From NCBI GenBank assembly GCA_038125995.1, contig JAYPEX010000004.1:93634-157633 (forward strand): 64,000 nucleotides of DNA, read 5' to 3'. Position 1 is the first letter of the stretch, and every line of letters starts with the position of its first letter. Origin of the DNA: MAG-120531 sp038125995 (GTDB taxonomy: Bacteria; Bacteroidota; Bacteroidia; Flavobacteriales; Flavobacteriaceae). Shown in pieces: positions 9,023-16,777 of this stretch. The notes beneath the pieces were generated by a model. The model had not been told where the DNA came from. It worked only from the letters and a program-made list of their open reading frames with translations, and did no database searches. The position numbers were made by a program, and so were the translations under genes.

Positions 9023-9454
9023 TTACTCAGATTTAGAAGGCGCCTCGGCGTCTTCTTTTTTGTCTTCTTCTAAGGAGATCAATCCTTTTTCGATAAGAAT
9101 ATTATACCATTGAATCACTTTTTTGATATCAGATGGATATACTCTGTCTTCATCAAAATTCGGTAAGACTTCAAAAAAGTAGGCTTCGAGTTCTTCCTTA
9201 AGAGCTTTATGTGAAACAGAGGTGTTTTTACCTTCTTCCTTTTGAAAAATATTCTTAAACACTTCTTTTAAGGGAACTTCTTCATCTAAGGTATAGATCG
9301 CAATCTCAGATAAAACACTGATATTGTTCTTGTAGCTCACACTGATCTTTTTATCATCGTTAATGGATTTCGCCACAAATCCTACTCTTGTCTGAGTTAC
9401 AATTTCATACAATCCTGGCTTTCCTGGAATCGAAAGTATTTTATCTAATTTCAT
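9023..9454 (-). CDS. DUF5606 domain protein
   Basis: A 143-residue cytoplasmic protein of the flavobacterial DUF5606 family (opening MKLDKILSIPGKPGLYEIV). Role unknown. The first 70 residues are beta-rich, the middle is helical, and the tail is acidic and low-complexity (EEDKKEDAEAPSKSE). I place the start at the ATG at 9454; a TTG at 9475 is in frame but is the last three bases of a near-consensus -7 box (CATATTTG). The stop lies 1 bp from the stop of the convergent GH20 gene, and this gene's tail contains that gene's terminator in antisense. Confidence 0.85.
   Translation of the reverse strand: MKLDKILSIPGKPGLYEIVTQTRVGFVAKSINDDKKISVSYKNNISVLSEIAIYTLDEEVPLKEVFKNIFQKEEGKNTSVSHKALKEELEAYFFEVLPNFDEDRVYPSDIKKVIQWYNILIEKGLISLEEDKKEDAEAPSKSE
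9035..9061 (+). terminator. Intrinsic terminator of the GH20 gene, antisense inside DUF5606
   Basis: Stem 9035-9043 pairs with 9048-9056 (nine pairs, one G-U) around a CTCG loop, followed by six T. It lies wholly within the 3' coding end of the opposite gene. Confidence 0.8.
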
Positions 9455-9472
9455 AGGTTTAAAAAATTTTGG

Positions 9473-9480
9473 CAAATATG
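9473..9480 (-). promoter_or_regulatory. Probable -7 box for DUF5606
   Basis: CATATTTG on the minus strand, one mismatch from TAnnTTTG, 18 bp before the ATG at 9454. Confidence 0.4.
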
Positions 9481-9505
9481 ATACTTCTTGTGAAAAAATA
9501 AAAAC

Positions 9506-10096
9506 CTATCTCTTCTTTTTTAATTCTGGAAAACGCATACGGTAATCCACTTGAATCTTACCCTTCGAAATATTACTTAGCTTTCCTTTGAGCATACGCT
9601 TTTTTAAAGGGCTGAGTTTATCTGTAAATAGAATTCCTTCGATATGATCGTATTCGTGTTGAATGACTCTTGCTAATATTCCATCAAAAGTCTGTGTCTT
9701 TTTTTCAAAGTTTTCATCACAGAACTCAATAGTCACCGTTGGTTGGCGCATTACTTCTTCTCTGATATCTGGTATACTCAAACAACCTTCGTTAAAACTC
9801 CACTCCTCTCCTGTTTCTTCGATGATTTTAGCATTGATAAAAACCATCTTCGTATCGGATAGCTGAGAACGCTCTTGCTCGCTTAAGTCTTCATCATCTG
9901 AAAAGGGCTCTGTATCAATTACAAAAAGTCGAATCGCTCTTCCAATTTGAGGAGCAGCTAGTCCTACACCGTGAGAAGCATACATGGTTTCCCACATATT
10001 CTCTATTAATTGATCGAGATCAGGGTAATCCTTATCGATATCTTTTGAAACTTTTCTAAGTACTGGATCCCCGTAGGCCACAATAGGTAAAATCAT
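9506..10096 (-). CDS. def: Peptide deformylase
   Basis: Removes the formyl group from the N-terminal methionine of new proteins. All three motifs are intact in its 196 residues: GVGLAAPQIG (43-52), EGCLSIP (103-109, metal ligand Cys105) and QHEYDHIEG (146-154, ligands His147 and His151, catalytic Glu148). The ATG overlaps the ruvX stop by 4 bp, so ruvX and def are translationally coupled. Confidence 0.98.
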   Translation of the reverse strand: MILPIVAYGDPVLRKVSKDIDKDYPDLDQLIENMWETMYASHGVGLAAPQIGRAIRLFVIDTEPFSDDEDLSEQERSQLSDTKMVFINAKIIEETGEEWSFNEGCLSIPDIREEVMRQPTVTIEFCDENFEKKTQTFDGILARVIQHEYDHIEGILFTDKLSPLKKRMLKGKLSNISKGKIQVDYRMRFPELKKKR

Positions 10097-10506
10097 TTTC
10101 TTTTATTTAAATAGTCTTGTAAGATAATTGTAGCGCTGATTTCATCGATCAAAGCCTTATCCTTTCTTTTTTCCTTTTTTAATCCAGAAGCAATCATGGT
10201 ATCAAAAGCCATCTTAGAAGTAAATCGCTCGTCTTGACGTTCTATTTTCATCGATGGTATTTCTTTTTGAAGAGTACTAATAAACTCTTTGATAGGTACC
10301 TCTGATTGTGAATCTTGATTGTTCATCTGCTTGGGAAGCCCAAAGACAATACATTCAACTGCTTCATTTTTAATATAGTTTTTGAGATAGTCCATGAGCT
10401 CTGAAGTAGGTACCGTGCACAAACCCGAGGCGATAATTTTCATGGGGTCTGTCACAGCAATACCTGAACGTTTCGTTCCAAAATCAATAGCTACAATCCT
10501 GCTCAA
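10093..10506 (-). CDS. ruvX: Putative pre-16S rRNA nuclease / Holliday junction resolvase YqgF
   Basis: A 137-residue RNase H-fold protein of the YqgF/RuvX family, implicated in 16S rRNA 5' maturation and possibly junction resolution. It shows RIVAIDFGTKRSGIAVTDP at the N-terminus (catalytic Asp), VFGLPKQMN, ERQDERFTSK and a late acidic segment (KDKALIDEISA). No ATG is available: the frame is closed by a TAA just upstream. A TTG at 10521 coincides with the end of a -7 box, so the TTG at 10506, which yields MSRIVAIDFG, is the better start. Confidence 0.88.
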   Translation of the reverse strand: MSRIVAIDFGTKRSGIAVTDPMKIIASGLCTVPTSELMDYLKNYIKNEAVECIVFGLPKQMNNQDSQSEVPIKEFISTLQKEIPSMKIERQDERFTSKMAFDTMIASGLKKEKRKDKALIDEISATIILQDYLNKRK

Positions 10507-10518
10507 AATCTTTTTTTG

Positions 10519-10526
10519 CAAAATTA
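10519..10526 (-). promoter_or_regulatory. Promoter -7 box for ruvX-def
   Basis: TAATTTTG on the minus strand matches TAnnTTTG. It would start transcription about 10 bases before the TTG at 10506 and exclude the TTG at 10521 as a start codon. Confidence 0.5.
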
Positions 10527-10580
10527 CAGCTTAATTTGTTATACCTATAAAATTTAAGAGATAATTAAGGGTGAAGGCAC

Positions 10581-10588
10581 TATCTTTG
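10581..10588 (+). promoter_or_regulatory. Promoter -7 box for dapD
   Basis: TATCTTTG matches TAnnTTTG and lies 18 bp before the dapD ATG at 10607. An in-frame GTG at 10571 is upstream of this box and so cannot be translated from it. Confidence 0.55.
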
Positions 10589-10606
10589 TCTAAATTTTTA
10601 AATGAT

Positions 10607-11422
10607 ATGAGCGATTTACAATCAAAAATAGAAGCTGCTTGGGACGACAGAAGTCTTTTGACTGATACTAGTACTCAAGAAGCAATTAGAGAAGTAATTC
10701 AAAAGTTAGACAACGGAGAACTTCGTTGTGCTGAGCCTACTGAAAACGGATGGCAAATCAATGAATGGGTAAAAAAGGGAGTTGTTCTCTATTTTCCAAT
10801 TCAGAAAATGGAAACCCTTGAAGCTGGTATTTTTGAATATCACGATAAAATGCCTCTTAAAAAAGGGTACCAAGAAAAAGGAATTCGCGTAGTCCCTAAT
10901 GCTGTAGCTCGCCATGGAGCTTATATTTCTACAGGCACTATCTTGATGCCTTCATACGTAAATATTGGGGCTTATGTAGACGAAGGTACGATGGTAGACA
11001 CATGGGCAACTGTAGGAAGTTGTGCACAGATTGGTAAAAATGTTCACCTCAGTGGTGGAGTTGGAATTGGTGGAGTTTTGGAACCCTTACAAGCAGCCCC
11101 TGTAATTATAGAAGACAATGCTTTTTTAGGATCAAGATCGATTGTCGTTGAAGGTGTTCGTGTAGAAAGAGAAGCAGTACTCGGTGCTAATGTTGTACTT
11201 ACTGCCTCCACAAAAATAATTGATGTCACAGGAGAAGAGCCTGTTGAAATGAAAGGAATTGTTCCTGCTCGTTCAGTAGTTATTCCTGGAACTTATAACA
11301 AAAAATTCCCTGCTGGAGAATACGGTGTACCATGTGCACTGATTATCGGAAAGAGAAAAGAGAGTACTGATAAGAAGACCTCTCTAAACGACGCTCTGAG
11401 AACTTATGATGTAGCAGTGTAA
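10607..11422 (+). CDS. dapD: 2,3,4,5-tetrahydropyridine-2,6-dicarboxylate N-succinyltransferase
   Basis: Succinylates tetrahydrodipicolinate in the DAP/lysine pathway; lysA at 25 kb catalyses the last step. The 271 residues begin with the helical domain (MSDLQSKIEAAWDDRSLL). A left-handed beta-helix of hexapeptide repeats follows, recognisable from GTILMPSYVNIGAYVDEGTM and HLSGGVGIGGVLEPL. The ATG at 10607 is preferred because the usual DapD N-terminus starts there and a -7 box lies just upstream. The gene is followed by a strong hairpin terminator. Confidence 0.96.
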   Translation: MSDLQSKIEAAWDDRSLLTDTSTQEAIREVIQKLDNGELRCAEPTENGWQINEWVKKGVVLYFPIQKMETLEAGIFEYHDKMPLKKGYQEKGIRVVPNAVARHGAYISTGTILMPSYVNIGAYVDEGTMVDTWATVGSCAQIGKNVHLSGGVGIGGVLEPLQAAPVIIEDNAFLGSRSIVVEGVRVEREAVLGANVVLTASTKIIDVTGEEPVEMKGIVPARSVVIPGTYNKKFPAGEYGVPCALIIGKRKESTDKKTSLNDALRTYDVAV

Positions 11423-11459
11423 AAACACTTTTTACTTTAAGCTATTTTACGGAACTTTG

Positions 11460-11495
11460 TAAAGCTGATAATCAATGACTATCAGCTTTATTTTT
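11460..11495 (+). terminator. Intrinsic terminator after dapD
   Basis: AAAGCTGATA (11461-11470) pairs perfectly with TATCAGCTTT (11480-11489) around a 9-base loop, extended by a T-A pair and followed by a T run. An ATG in the loop at 11475 is in frame with the next gene but is unlikely to be its start. A 5'-leader hairpin for that gene is an alternative reading. Confidence 0.75.
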
Positions 11496-11504
11496 ATCAA
11501 ATCA

Positions 11505-12074
11505 ATGGAAGAATTTAAGAATGCTCTTGCGAAAACACAAGAAATCCTCGCAAGTGGTGGAGTCATCCTTTATCCTACTGACACAGTTTGGGGATTGGGT
11601 TGTGATGCTGCAAATCCAGAGGCTATTCAAAGAATCTATAAAATTAAAAATAGAGCTAATTCCAAATCACTTATCTGCTTAGTCAGTAGTATTGCGATGC
11701 TGGAGCGTCATGTGCAAGAAGTGCCTCTTGCAGCCTACGATATCATCGATTTGAGTGAAAAACCTACGACCATTATTTACGATGCTCCTAAAGGAGTGGC
11801 TTCATCAGTTATAGCTGAAGATAATAGTTTGGGAATCAGAGTAGTGAAAGATAAATTTTGCAGATACCTGATCAATAATTTTAAAAAACCAATTGTTTCA
11901 ACATCAGCTAATAGTTCAGGAGCACCCACTCCAAAACAGTTTGAAGAAATCGATGAGAAGATTTTATCAGCTGTCGACTATATAGTACCTTTACAACCAG
12001 AATTCAACAACGCGTTAGCTTCTGTCATTATTAAGCTAAAAAACAATGGAGAAGTACGTATCATAAGGAATTAG
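11505..12074 (+). CDS. tsaC: L-threonylcarbamoyladenylate synthase (YrdC/Sua5 family)
   Basis: Makes threonylcarbamoyl-AMP for the t6A37 modification of ANN-decoding tRNAs. The 189 residues form a single YrdC domain without the Sua5 C-terminal extension. Landmarks are GGVILYPTDTVWGLGCDA, the KIKNRANSKSLICLVSS segment that lines the nucleotide site, LGIRVV and PIVSTSANSSGAPTP. The start at 11505 gives a normal N-terminus (MEEFKNALAKTQEIL); an earlier ATG at 11475 sits in the dapD terminator loop. The next gene follows after 6 bp. Confidence 0.93.
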   Translation: MEEFKNALAKTQEILASGGVILYPTDTVWGLGCDAANPEAIQRIYKIKNRANSKSLICLVSSIAMLERHVQEVPLAAYDIIDLSEKPTTIIYDAPKGVASSVIAEDNSLGIRVVKDKFCRYLINNFKKPIVSTSANSSGAPTPKQFEEIDEKILSAVDYIVPLQPEFNNALASVIIKLKNNGEVRIIRN

Positions 12075-12080
12075 CAAGAA

Positions 12081-13502
12081 ATGAACCATAAAGATGCCTT
12101 AAAAAATCCTGTTTTTAAAACCCTCAACGAGGTGTCTGAAACCATGAGATTATCATCCTTTGTTATAGGTGGATTTACTCGTGATTATCTTTTAGGTAAA
12201 GAAAATCCAAAAGATATTGATATTGTAGTGATCGGAAACGGGATTGAATATGCTCAAGAGGTTGCTAAAACCCTTAAAGGAAGTTCAGAGATTTCTGTAT
12301 TTAAGAATTATGGGACAGCCATGATCAAATACAAGGACCTCATACTTGAATTCGTTGGAGCTCGAAAAGAGAGTTATTCAGAAGACAGTAGAAACCCAAA
12401 AGTAGCGAGTGGGAGTTTAGAAGACGATCAAAAAAGAAGAGACTTTACAATTAATGCTTTAGCCCTCTCTCTTAACACAGAAAACTTTGGTGATTTAGTA
12501 GACCCATTTAACGGTATAAGCGATTTAGAAAATAAATGCATTAAGACACCTTTAGATCCGGATATCACCTACTCTGATGATCCACTTCGTATGATGAGAG
12601 CGATCCGATTTGCTACTCAATTAGATTTTAAAATTGAAAAGGATTCTCTAAATGCAATTGAGCGCAACAAAGAGCGTATCTCCATCGTATCAAACGAGCG
12701 AATTGTTGATGAACTCAACAAAATTATTTTGGCTCCAAAACCAAGTCAGGGGTTTAAACTATTGCACAAAACAGGATTACTACACTACATCCTTCCTGAA
12801 TTAATCGCATTAGAAGGCATTGAAGAAATAGAAGGTCAACGACATAAAGACAACTTTTGGCACACCTTGGAAGTGGTTGACAATATTTCAGAAAACACGG
12901 ATAATCTTTGGTTGAGATGGGCTGCATTATTGCATGACATCGGAAAAGCACCGACGAAGCGATTTGACAAAACTATAGGATGGACGTTTCACGGACATGA
13001 GTACATAGGTTCAAAAATGGTTTACAAACTCTTTAAAAGATTGCACCTTCCTCTAAATGAGAAGATGAAATACGTAAAGAAGATTGTATCAATGAGCTCT
13101 AGACCAATTGTCATCGCTGAAGATTTTGTGACCGATTCAGCCGTAAGACGACTCATTTTTGACGCCGGAGAAGACATCGAAGATTTGATGACCCTGTGCG
13201 AGGCAGATATCACTACTAAAAACTCTAAGAAACAAAGACGTTATAAAAACAATTTTAAAATAGTGCGTCAAAAGATTGTCGAAGTAGAACAACGCGATCG
13301 CATTCGAAATTTTCAACCACCTATTAGCGGTGAAGAAATCATCAAAATATTCAACTTACAGCCTTCTAAAGAAGTTGGAATGATCAAGGAAGCCATCAAA
13401 GAAGCTATTTTAGAAGGTGAAATTCCCAATGAATACGAATCTGCTCTAGAGTTTACCCTCAAAAAAGGGAGTTCTATGGGGCTTAAAGCATCAAACATAT
13501 GA
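12081..13502 (+). CDS. cca: CCA-adding tRNA nucleotidyltransferase family protein with HD domain
   Basis: A class II nucleotidyltransferase that adds or repairs the tRNA 3' CCA end. The head domain has GGFTRD (30-35) and the metal-binding DID (45-47), then RRDFTINAL (119-127) and the DPLRMMRAIRFATQL segment (167-181). An HD phosphohydrolase-type domain follows with His285-Asp286 in LLHDIGKAPTK. At 473 residues the length fits bacterial CCA/PcnB-type enzymes carrying HD. I cannot exclude a poly(A) polymerase activity, but the lineage favours CCA addition. It overlaps the next gene by 4 bp. Confidence 0.92.
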   Translation: MNHKDALKNPVFKTLNEVSETMRLSSFVIGGFTRDYLLGKENPKDIDIVVIGNGIEYAQEVAKTLKGSSEISVFKNYGTAMIKYKDLILEFVGARKESYSEDSRNPKVASGSLEDDQKRRDFTINALALSLNTENFGDLVDPFNGISDLENKCIKTPLDPDITYSDDPLRMMRAIRFATQLDFKIEKDSLNAIERNKERISIVSNERIVDELNKIILAPKPSQGFKLLHKTGLLHYILPELIALEGIEEIEGQRHKDNFWHTLEVVDNISENTDNLWLRWAALLHDIGKAPTKRFDKTIGWTFHGHEYIGSKMVYKLFKRLHLPLNEKMKYVKKIVSMSSRPIVIAEDFVTDSAVRRLIFDAGEDIEDLMTLCEADITTKNSKKQRRYKNNFKIVRQKIVEVEQRDRIRNFQPPISGEEIIKIFNLQPSKEVGMIKEAIKEAILEGEIPNEYESALEFTLKKGSSMGLKASNI

Positions 13503-14530
13503 AAGCCTATTTAAATTTCGCTAAGATTACCTTGATATTGGTGTATATCGTAGTTATTGCTGGGTCCGTTGTAAGAATGACGGGTTCTGGTATGGGTTGT
13601 CCAGACTGGCCGAAGTGCTTTGGCTACATGATTCCTCCTACTGACGAAGAAACACTTCAATGGGGTGAAGGAAAATCCTTTCACAAGGGTGAAGTAATCA
13701 TATACCAAGAACGTTTGTATAAGGCCACTGGTGATTTTATAACTGAAGATACATTTAAAGATTCTAATTGGGAACGCTACACCAAACACGACTATGCAAA
13801 ATTCAATCCCTACCACACCTGGACTGAATTTATCAATAGACTCATTGGTGCTTTAGCGGGACTAGCCACTTTCATTTTAGCCTTGTGGAGTTTTAGCTAT
13901 TGGAAAACCAATAAAAAGTTGGCATTACTGGCCTTATTAGTGGTCGTTGGGATGGGATTTGAAGCATGGCTTGGAGCTACTGTTGTCTATTCAGTTCTAC
14001 TTCCTGTAAAGATTACCATTCACATGTTGATGGCACTCTTAATCATTTCAATGATGATTTCTATTGTTTATCAGAGTTCGACAAAAAATATCGAATACAA
14101 AGCAGACCCTCTGTTTAAAAAATTAATTGGAATTGCACTATTAATAACCCTGATTCAAGTTGTTTTAGGGACTCAATTAAGAGAATTTGTAGATGAACAA
14201 ATTAAATCCTCAGGAGAATCCAATCCAGAATTATGGCTCGCAACGCCTCCTGTTTTATTTTACATTCATCGCTCCTACTCAATCCTAATGTTGCTCATAA
14301 ATGCCTACTTGTATTACAGAGTTACAAAATTGAATTTAGGATACACTAAAACCAAATGGGTACTTGGCTTTGTTACACTAGCTGCTCTAAGTGGAATTAT
14401 CATCTATTACGCTGATTTTCCAATTTTTAGCCAACCGATTCATCTAGTTGTAGGCTCTGTTCTTTTTGGATTACAGTACTACCTTCTTTTAGAATCCATT
14501 ACTGCTTCTAAAACTCAAAAAAGATTGTAA
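13499..14530 (+). CDS. ctaA: Heme A synthase (COX15/CtaA family) with an extra extracytoplasmic segment
   Basis: Oxidises heme O to heme A for cytochrome oxidase. The 343-residue membrane protein has about eight helices and the family opening VVRMTGSGMGCPDWPKCFG with a Cys34-Cys40 pair. The candidate heme-ligand histidines are spread over HTWTEFINRL, KITIHMLMA, YIHRSYS and PIHLVVG. Residues 56-97 add a soluble stretch (KGEVIIYQERLYKATGDF, then SNWERYTKHDY) that resembles the short chitin-binding CBM5/12 motif. It overlaps the CCA gene by 4 bp (ATGA). Confidence 0.92.
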   Translation: MKAYLNFAKITLILVYIVVIAGSVVRMTGSGMGCPDWPKCFGYMIPPTDEETLQWGEGKSFHKGEVIIYQERLYKATGDFITEDTFKDSNWERYTKHDYAKFNPYHTWTEFINRLIGALAGLATFILALWSFSYWKTNKKLALLALLVVVGMGFEAWLGATVVYSVLLPVKITIHMLMALLIISMMISIVYQSSTKNIEYKADPLFKKLIGIALLITLIQVVLGTQLREFVDEQIKSSGESNPELWLATPPVLFYIHRSYSILMLLINAYLYYRVTKLNLGYTKTKWVLGFVTLAALSGIIIYYADFPIFSQPIHLVVGSVLFGLQYYLLLESITASKTQKRL

Positions 14531-14554
14531 ATTTACATCCTTAATACCACTGTA

Positions 14555-15067
14555 ATGATATACAAAATAAGAGTCATTTTAGACGCTAAAGAAGATGTTT
14601 TTAGAGATCTTGCTGTAGATTCTAACAATAATTTGGAAGATTTACACAATATTATCTCACAATCATTTGGATTGGATTCAGGAGAAATGGCAGCTTTCTA
14701 CACCTGTGATGGAGAGTGGAATCAAGAAGATGAAATACCGCTCTTCGCTATGGAAGATGGAGTTTCAATGGCTACTGTAACTCTAAAAGATATTATCGAT
14801 GAAGATCAAACCAAACTCATTTATGTATATGACTTTTTATTGATGTGGACCTTCTTTATTGAACTTGCTGATATATCAAAACGAAATGAAGGTGATTCAT
14901 ATCCTGATTTATTATACTCTCATGGTGAACTCCCTGACAATCCACCTGAAAAAGTCTTCGAAGCAGAACCTTCTGAACTCGATTTAGATGATTCTGAGGA
15001 TGAATTTGACGATTTCAATGAATTCGACAACTATGATTCAATGGACTTTGACGATCAGTGGAACTAA
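14555..15067 (+). CDS. pRiA4b ORF-3 family protein
   Basis: A 170-residue cytoplasmic protein resembling the plasmid pRiA4b ORF-3-like family (KIRVILDAKEDVFRDLAVDS, then LHNIISQSFG and the YVYDFLLMWTFFIEL core). The fold is a small alpha/beta domain. The role is unknown despite the name, and nothing here suggests a plasmid. The last 40 residues are extremely acidic (runs of Asp and Glu) and probably disordered. It lies 24 bp after ctaA and 17 bp before the NA37 gene, consistent with one transcript. Confidence 0.85.
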   Translation: MIYKIRVILDAKEDVFRDLAVDSNNNLEDLHNIISQSFGLDSGEMAAFYTCDGEWNQEDEIPLFAMEDGVSMATVTLKDIIDEDQTKLIYVYDFLLMWTFFIELADISKRNEGDSYPDLLYSHGELPDNPPEKVFEAEPSELDLDDSEDEFDDFNEFDNYDSMDFDDQWN

Positions 15068-15084
15068 TACCTTTTTAAAATTTA

Positions 15085-16140
15085 ATGATCAACTTTTACA
15101 ATACACAAATAGAGCAATTATCGCTCCACAGAGTCGGTAATAAATCTAAAGTAGAGCCTTATTTCTTATCGGAAGCTTCTTATCCATTAAACGATGAACT
15201 TGTAGGACACCTCAAAGAATTTTTCTTTAAACCCTTTAGAGAAAAAGAAGAGACATACTACCGTTTTTCACATGAGGCTGATCTAAAATTCAATGAACTC
15301 TACAAAATGGTTAATGAAATTTTTGACAATCCTGATTCCCTGCATCAGGTATCAAAAAAGATCGGCAAATATCTCTACGATCAATCCAACCACCCACATA
15401 TCAAAAGTGGAGAGCTCTATATCGCATACTTACACGATGTTATATTGGACAATAACAAAGTTGATTCAATCGGTATATTTAAATCAGAATTAAAACAAGA
15501 GTTTTTAATTTTTGAAGAAGGAGAGCAAAATCTGAAGATGAATCTAGAAAAAGGGATTAATCTAAAAAAACTTGACAAAGGGTGCATCGTAATCAATACT
15601 GAAAGAGAAGAAGGCTATAAGGTACTCAGCATTGATTCGAATCGCTACGACACTAAATACTGGTTAGATGACTTTTTAAGTGTTGATTATATGACTGATG
15701 AAAACTTTTACACAAAGAGTTATCTTAAATTTTGTAAGGATTTTGCAAAAGATGTCGTATTACCAGCTGAGGACAAACAACAAGAAGTGCTCTTTATGAA
15801 TAAGGCTGTCAATCACTTTGCCAAGAACGATTCCTTTGAAGAGACGAATTTTATCAATGAAGTGATCGATAATCCAGCCCTAGTTCCTGAATTTAGAAAT
15901 TACAAAGTTGAAAAGGGACCCAAATATTCTATTGAAGATGTTGCATCGTTTGATATAGCAAATAAGGCAGTATCAGATGTTAGAAAAAAGGTAAAAAACA
16001 TCATTCAACTCGATACCAATATTCAGATTAAAATGGATTTTATCAACCCTGAGTCTGCTGAGAAATTCGTTGAAAAAGGTTGGGATGAAGAACGTCAAAT
16101 GTATTACTATCTCGTTTATTTTAACAAAGAATCCAAGTAA
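15085..16140 (+). CDS. Nucleoid-associated protein (NA37/YejK family)
   Basis: A 351-residue protein of the NA37 family, related to E. coli YejK, a nucleoid-associated protein. Recognisable parts are the N-terminal INFYNTQIEQLSLHRVGNK, KSGELYIAYLHDVILDN, a central LKKLDKGCIVINTE, YWLDDFLSVDY and a late IQIKMDFINPESAEKFVEKGWDE. No membrane segment. It may bind DNA and affect nucleoid structure. Its stop is 8 bp from the stop of the convergent unknown gene. Confidence 0.88.
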   Translation: MINFYNTQIEQLSLHRVGNKSKVEPYFLSEASYPLNDELVGHLKEFFFKPFREKEETYYRFSHEADLKFNELYKMVNEIFDNPDSLHQVSKKIGKYLYDQSNHPHIKSGELYIAYLHDVILDNNKVDSIGIFKSELKQEFLIFEEGEQNLKMNLEKGINLKKLDKGCIVINTEREEGYKVLSIDSNRYDTKYWLDDFLSVDYMTDENFYTKSYLKFCKDFAKDVVLPAEDKQQEVLFMNKAVNHFAKNDSFEETNFINEVIDNPALVPEFRNYKVEKGPKYSIEDVASFDIANKAVSDVRKKVKNIIQLDTNIQIKMDFINPESAEKFVEKGWDEERQMYYYLVYFNKESK

Positions 16141-16148
16141 AGGGTTTG

Positions 16149-16607
16149 TCAAACTAAGGATACTTCTAGTTGGAGGCAATCAACTTTATTTTTTAAATAA
16201 TCGTTTTTCATCTTTTGTAGTTCTATAACAGTATTGGAACCCTCTAACCTGGTATACCTATTGAGCCATTGTTGCGCTTTAGTTGTTTTGGCCTGTTGGA
16301 GATTTAACTCAAAGTTTGAATTCAAAAAATTGATGCATTTTAGATCTTTGATACTTCTAAAAAGCGATTCATCGTACTGGTGGATCATCAAACGAACATC
16401 GTGTTGAAAGTAATAGACACAACCTAAGTGCGGTTCACGCTTTAAAGCTCGCATCCAAGAATCATCTAATTGATCACTTTGAGCAAAGTCTTGAGCGATC
16501 AATTGAAGTCGTTTGATTTCTAAAGGATCGAGGTCTTTGATTTGTTCATAACAAGCAATCATTTCAAATCCTACTCCAAAATTGATCACCAAATCATCCC
16601 AGATCAC
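16149..16607 (-). CDS. Unknown protein, probably 5'-truncated by a frameshift
   Basis: A 152-residue frame from a GTG at 16607 that I do not recognise. It is soluble and helical (LDPLEIKRLQLIAQDFAQS, DDSWMRALKREPHLG, TTKAQQWLNRYTRL). The frame stays open upstream to a TAA at 16671-16673, and those extra codons read like protein (EFARVRRDRASYNQLKSL). The 6-base A run next to that TAA, if one base shorter, would join it to a further frame starting at 16746. So the intact gene may have about 199 codons, and this copy is either a recent pseudogene or carries a sequencing error. It lies downstream of the kinase-like gene on the same strand. Confidence 0.55.
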   Translation of the reverse strand: MIWDDLVINFGVGFEMIACYEQIKDLDPLEIKRLQLIAQDFAQSDQLDDSWMRALKREPHLGCVYYFQHDVRLMIHQYDESLFRSIKDLKCINFLNSNFELNLQQAKTTKAQQWLNRYTRLEGSNTVIELQKMKNDYLKNKVDCLQLEVSLV

Positions 16608-16663
16608 GAGAGATTTTAATTGATTATAAGAAGCTCTATCTCTACGTACTCTTGCAAATTCTT

Positions 16664-16746
16664 TAATTTTTTAGAAATATAAGATCATTTGATACTTCTT
16701 CAAAAACTGTATATACATCAAAATATAGTTCAAAAATAGATTTCAT
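16664..16746 (-). other. Probable out-of-frame 5' part of the unknown gene
   Basis: On the minus strand an ATG at 16746 opens a protein-like frame (MKSIFELYFDVYTVFEEVS, then NDLIFLK). It stops at the TAA at 16663-16665 just past the A6 run (16667-16672). Removing one A joins it in phase to the downstream frame. Confidence 0.45.
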
Positions 16747-16777
16747 AACCACTTTGCTTAAGGAGTTGGGTAAAGAA

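Noticed and set aside
9455..9475. TTG start for DUF5606 at 9475
   Set aside because: It is the end of a -7 box and the family N-terminus fits the ATG at 9454.
11475..11504. ATG start for the threonylcarbamoyl-AMP synthase at 11475
   Set aside because: It lies in a terminator loop and the added residues do not fit the family.
16141..16148. Terminator between the NA37 gene and the convergent unknown
   Set aside because: A short GTTTG/CAAAC palindrome is present but has no usable loop or T run.
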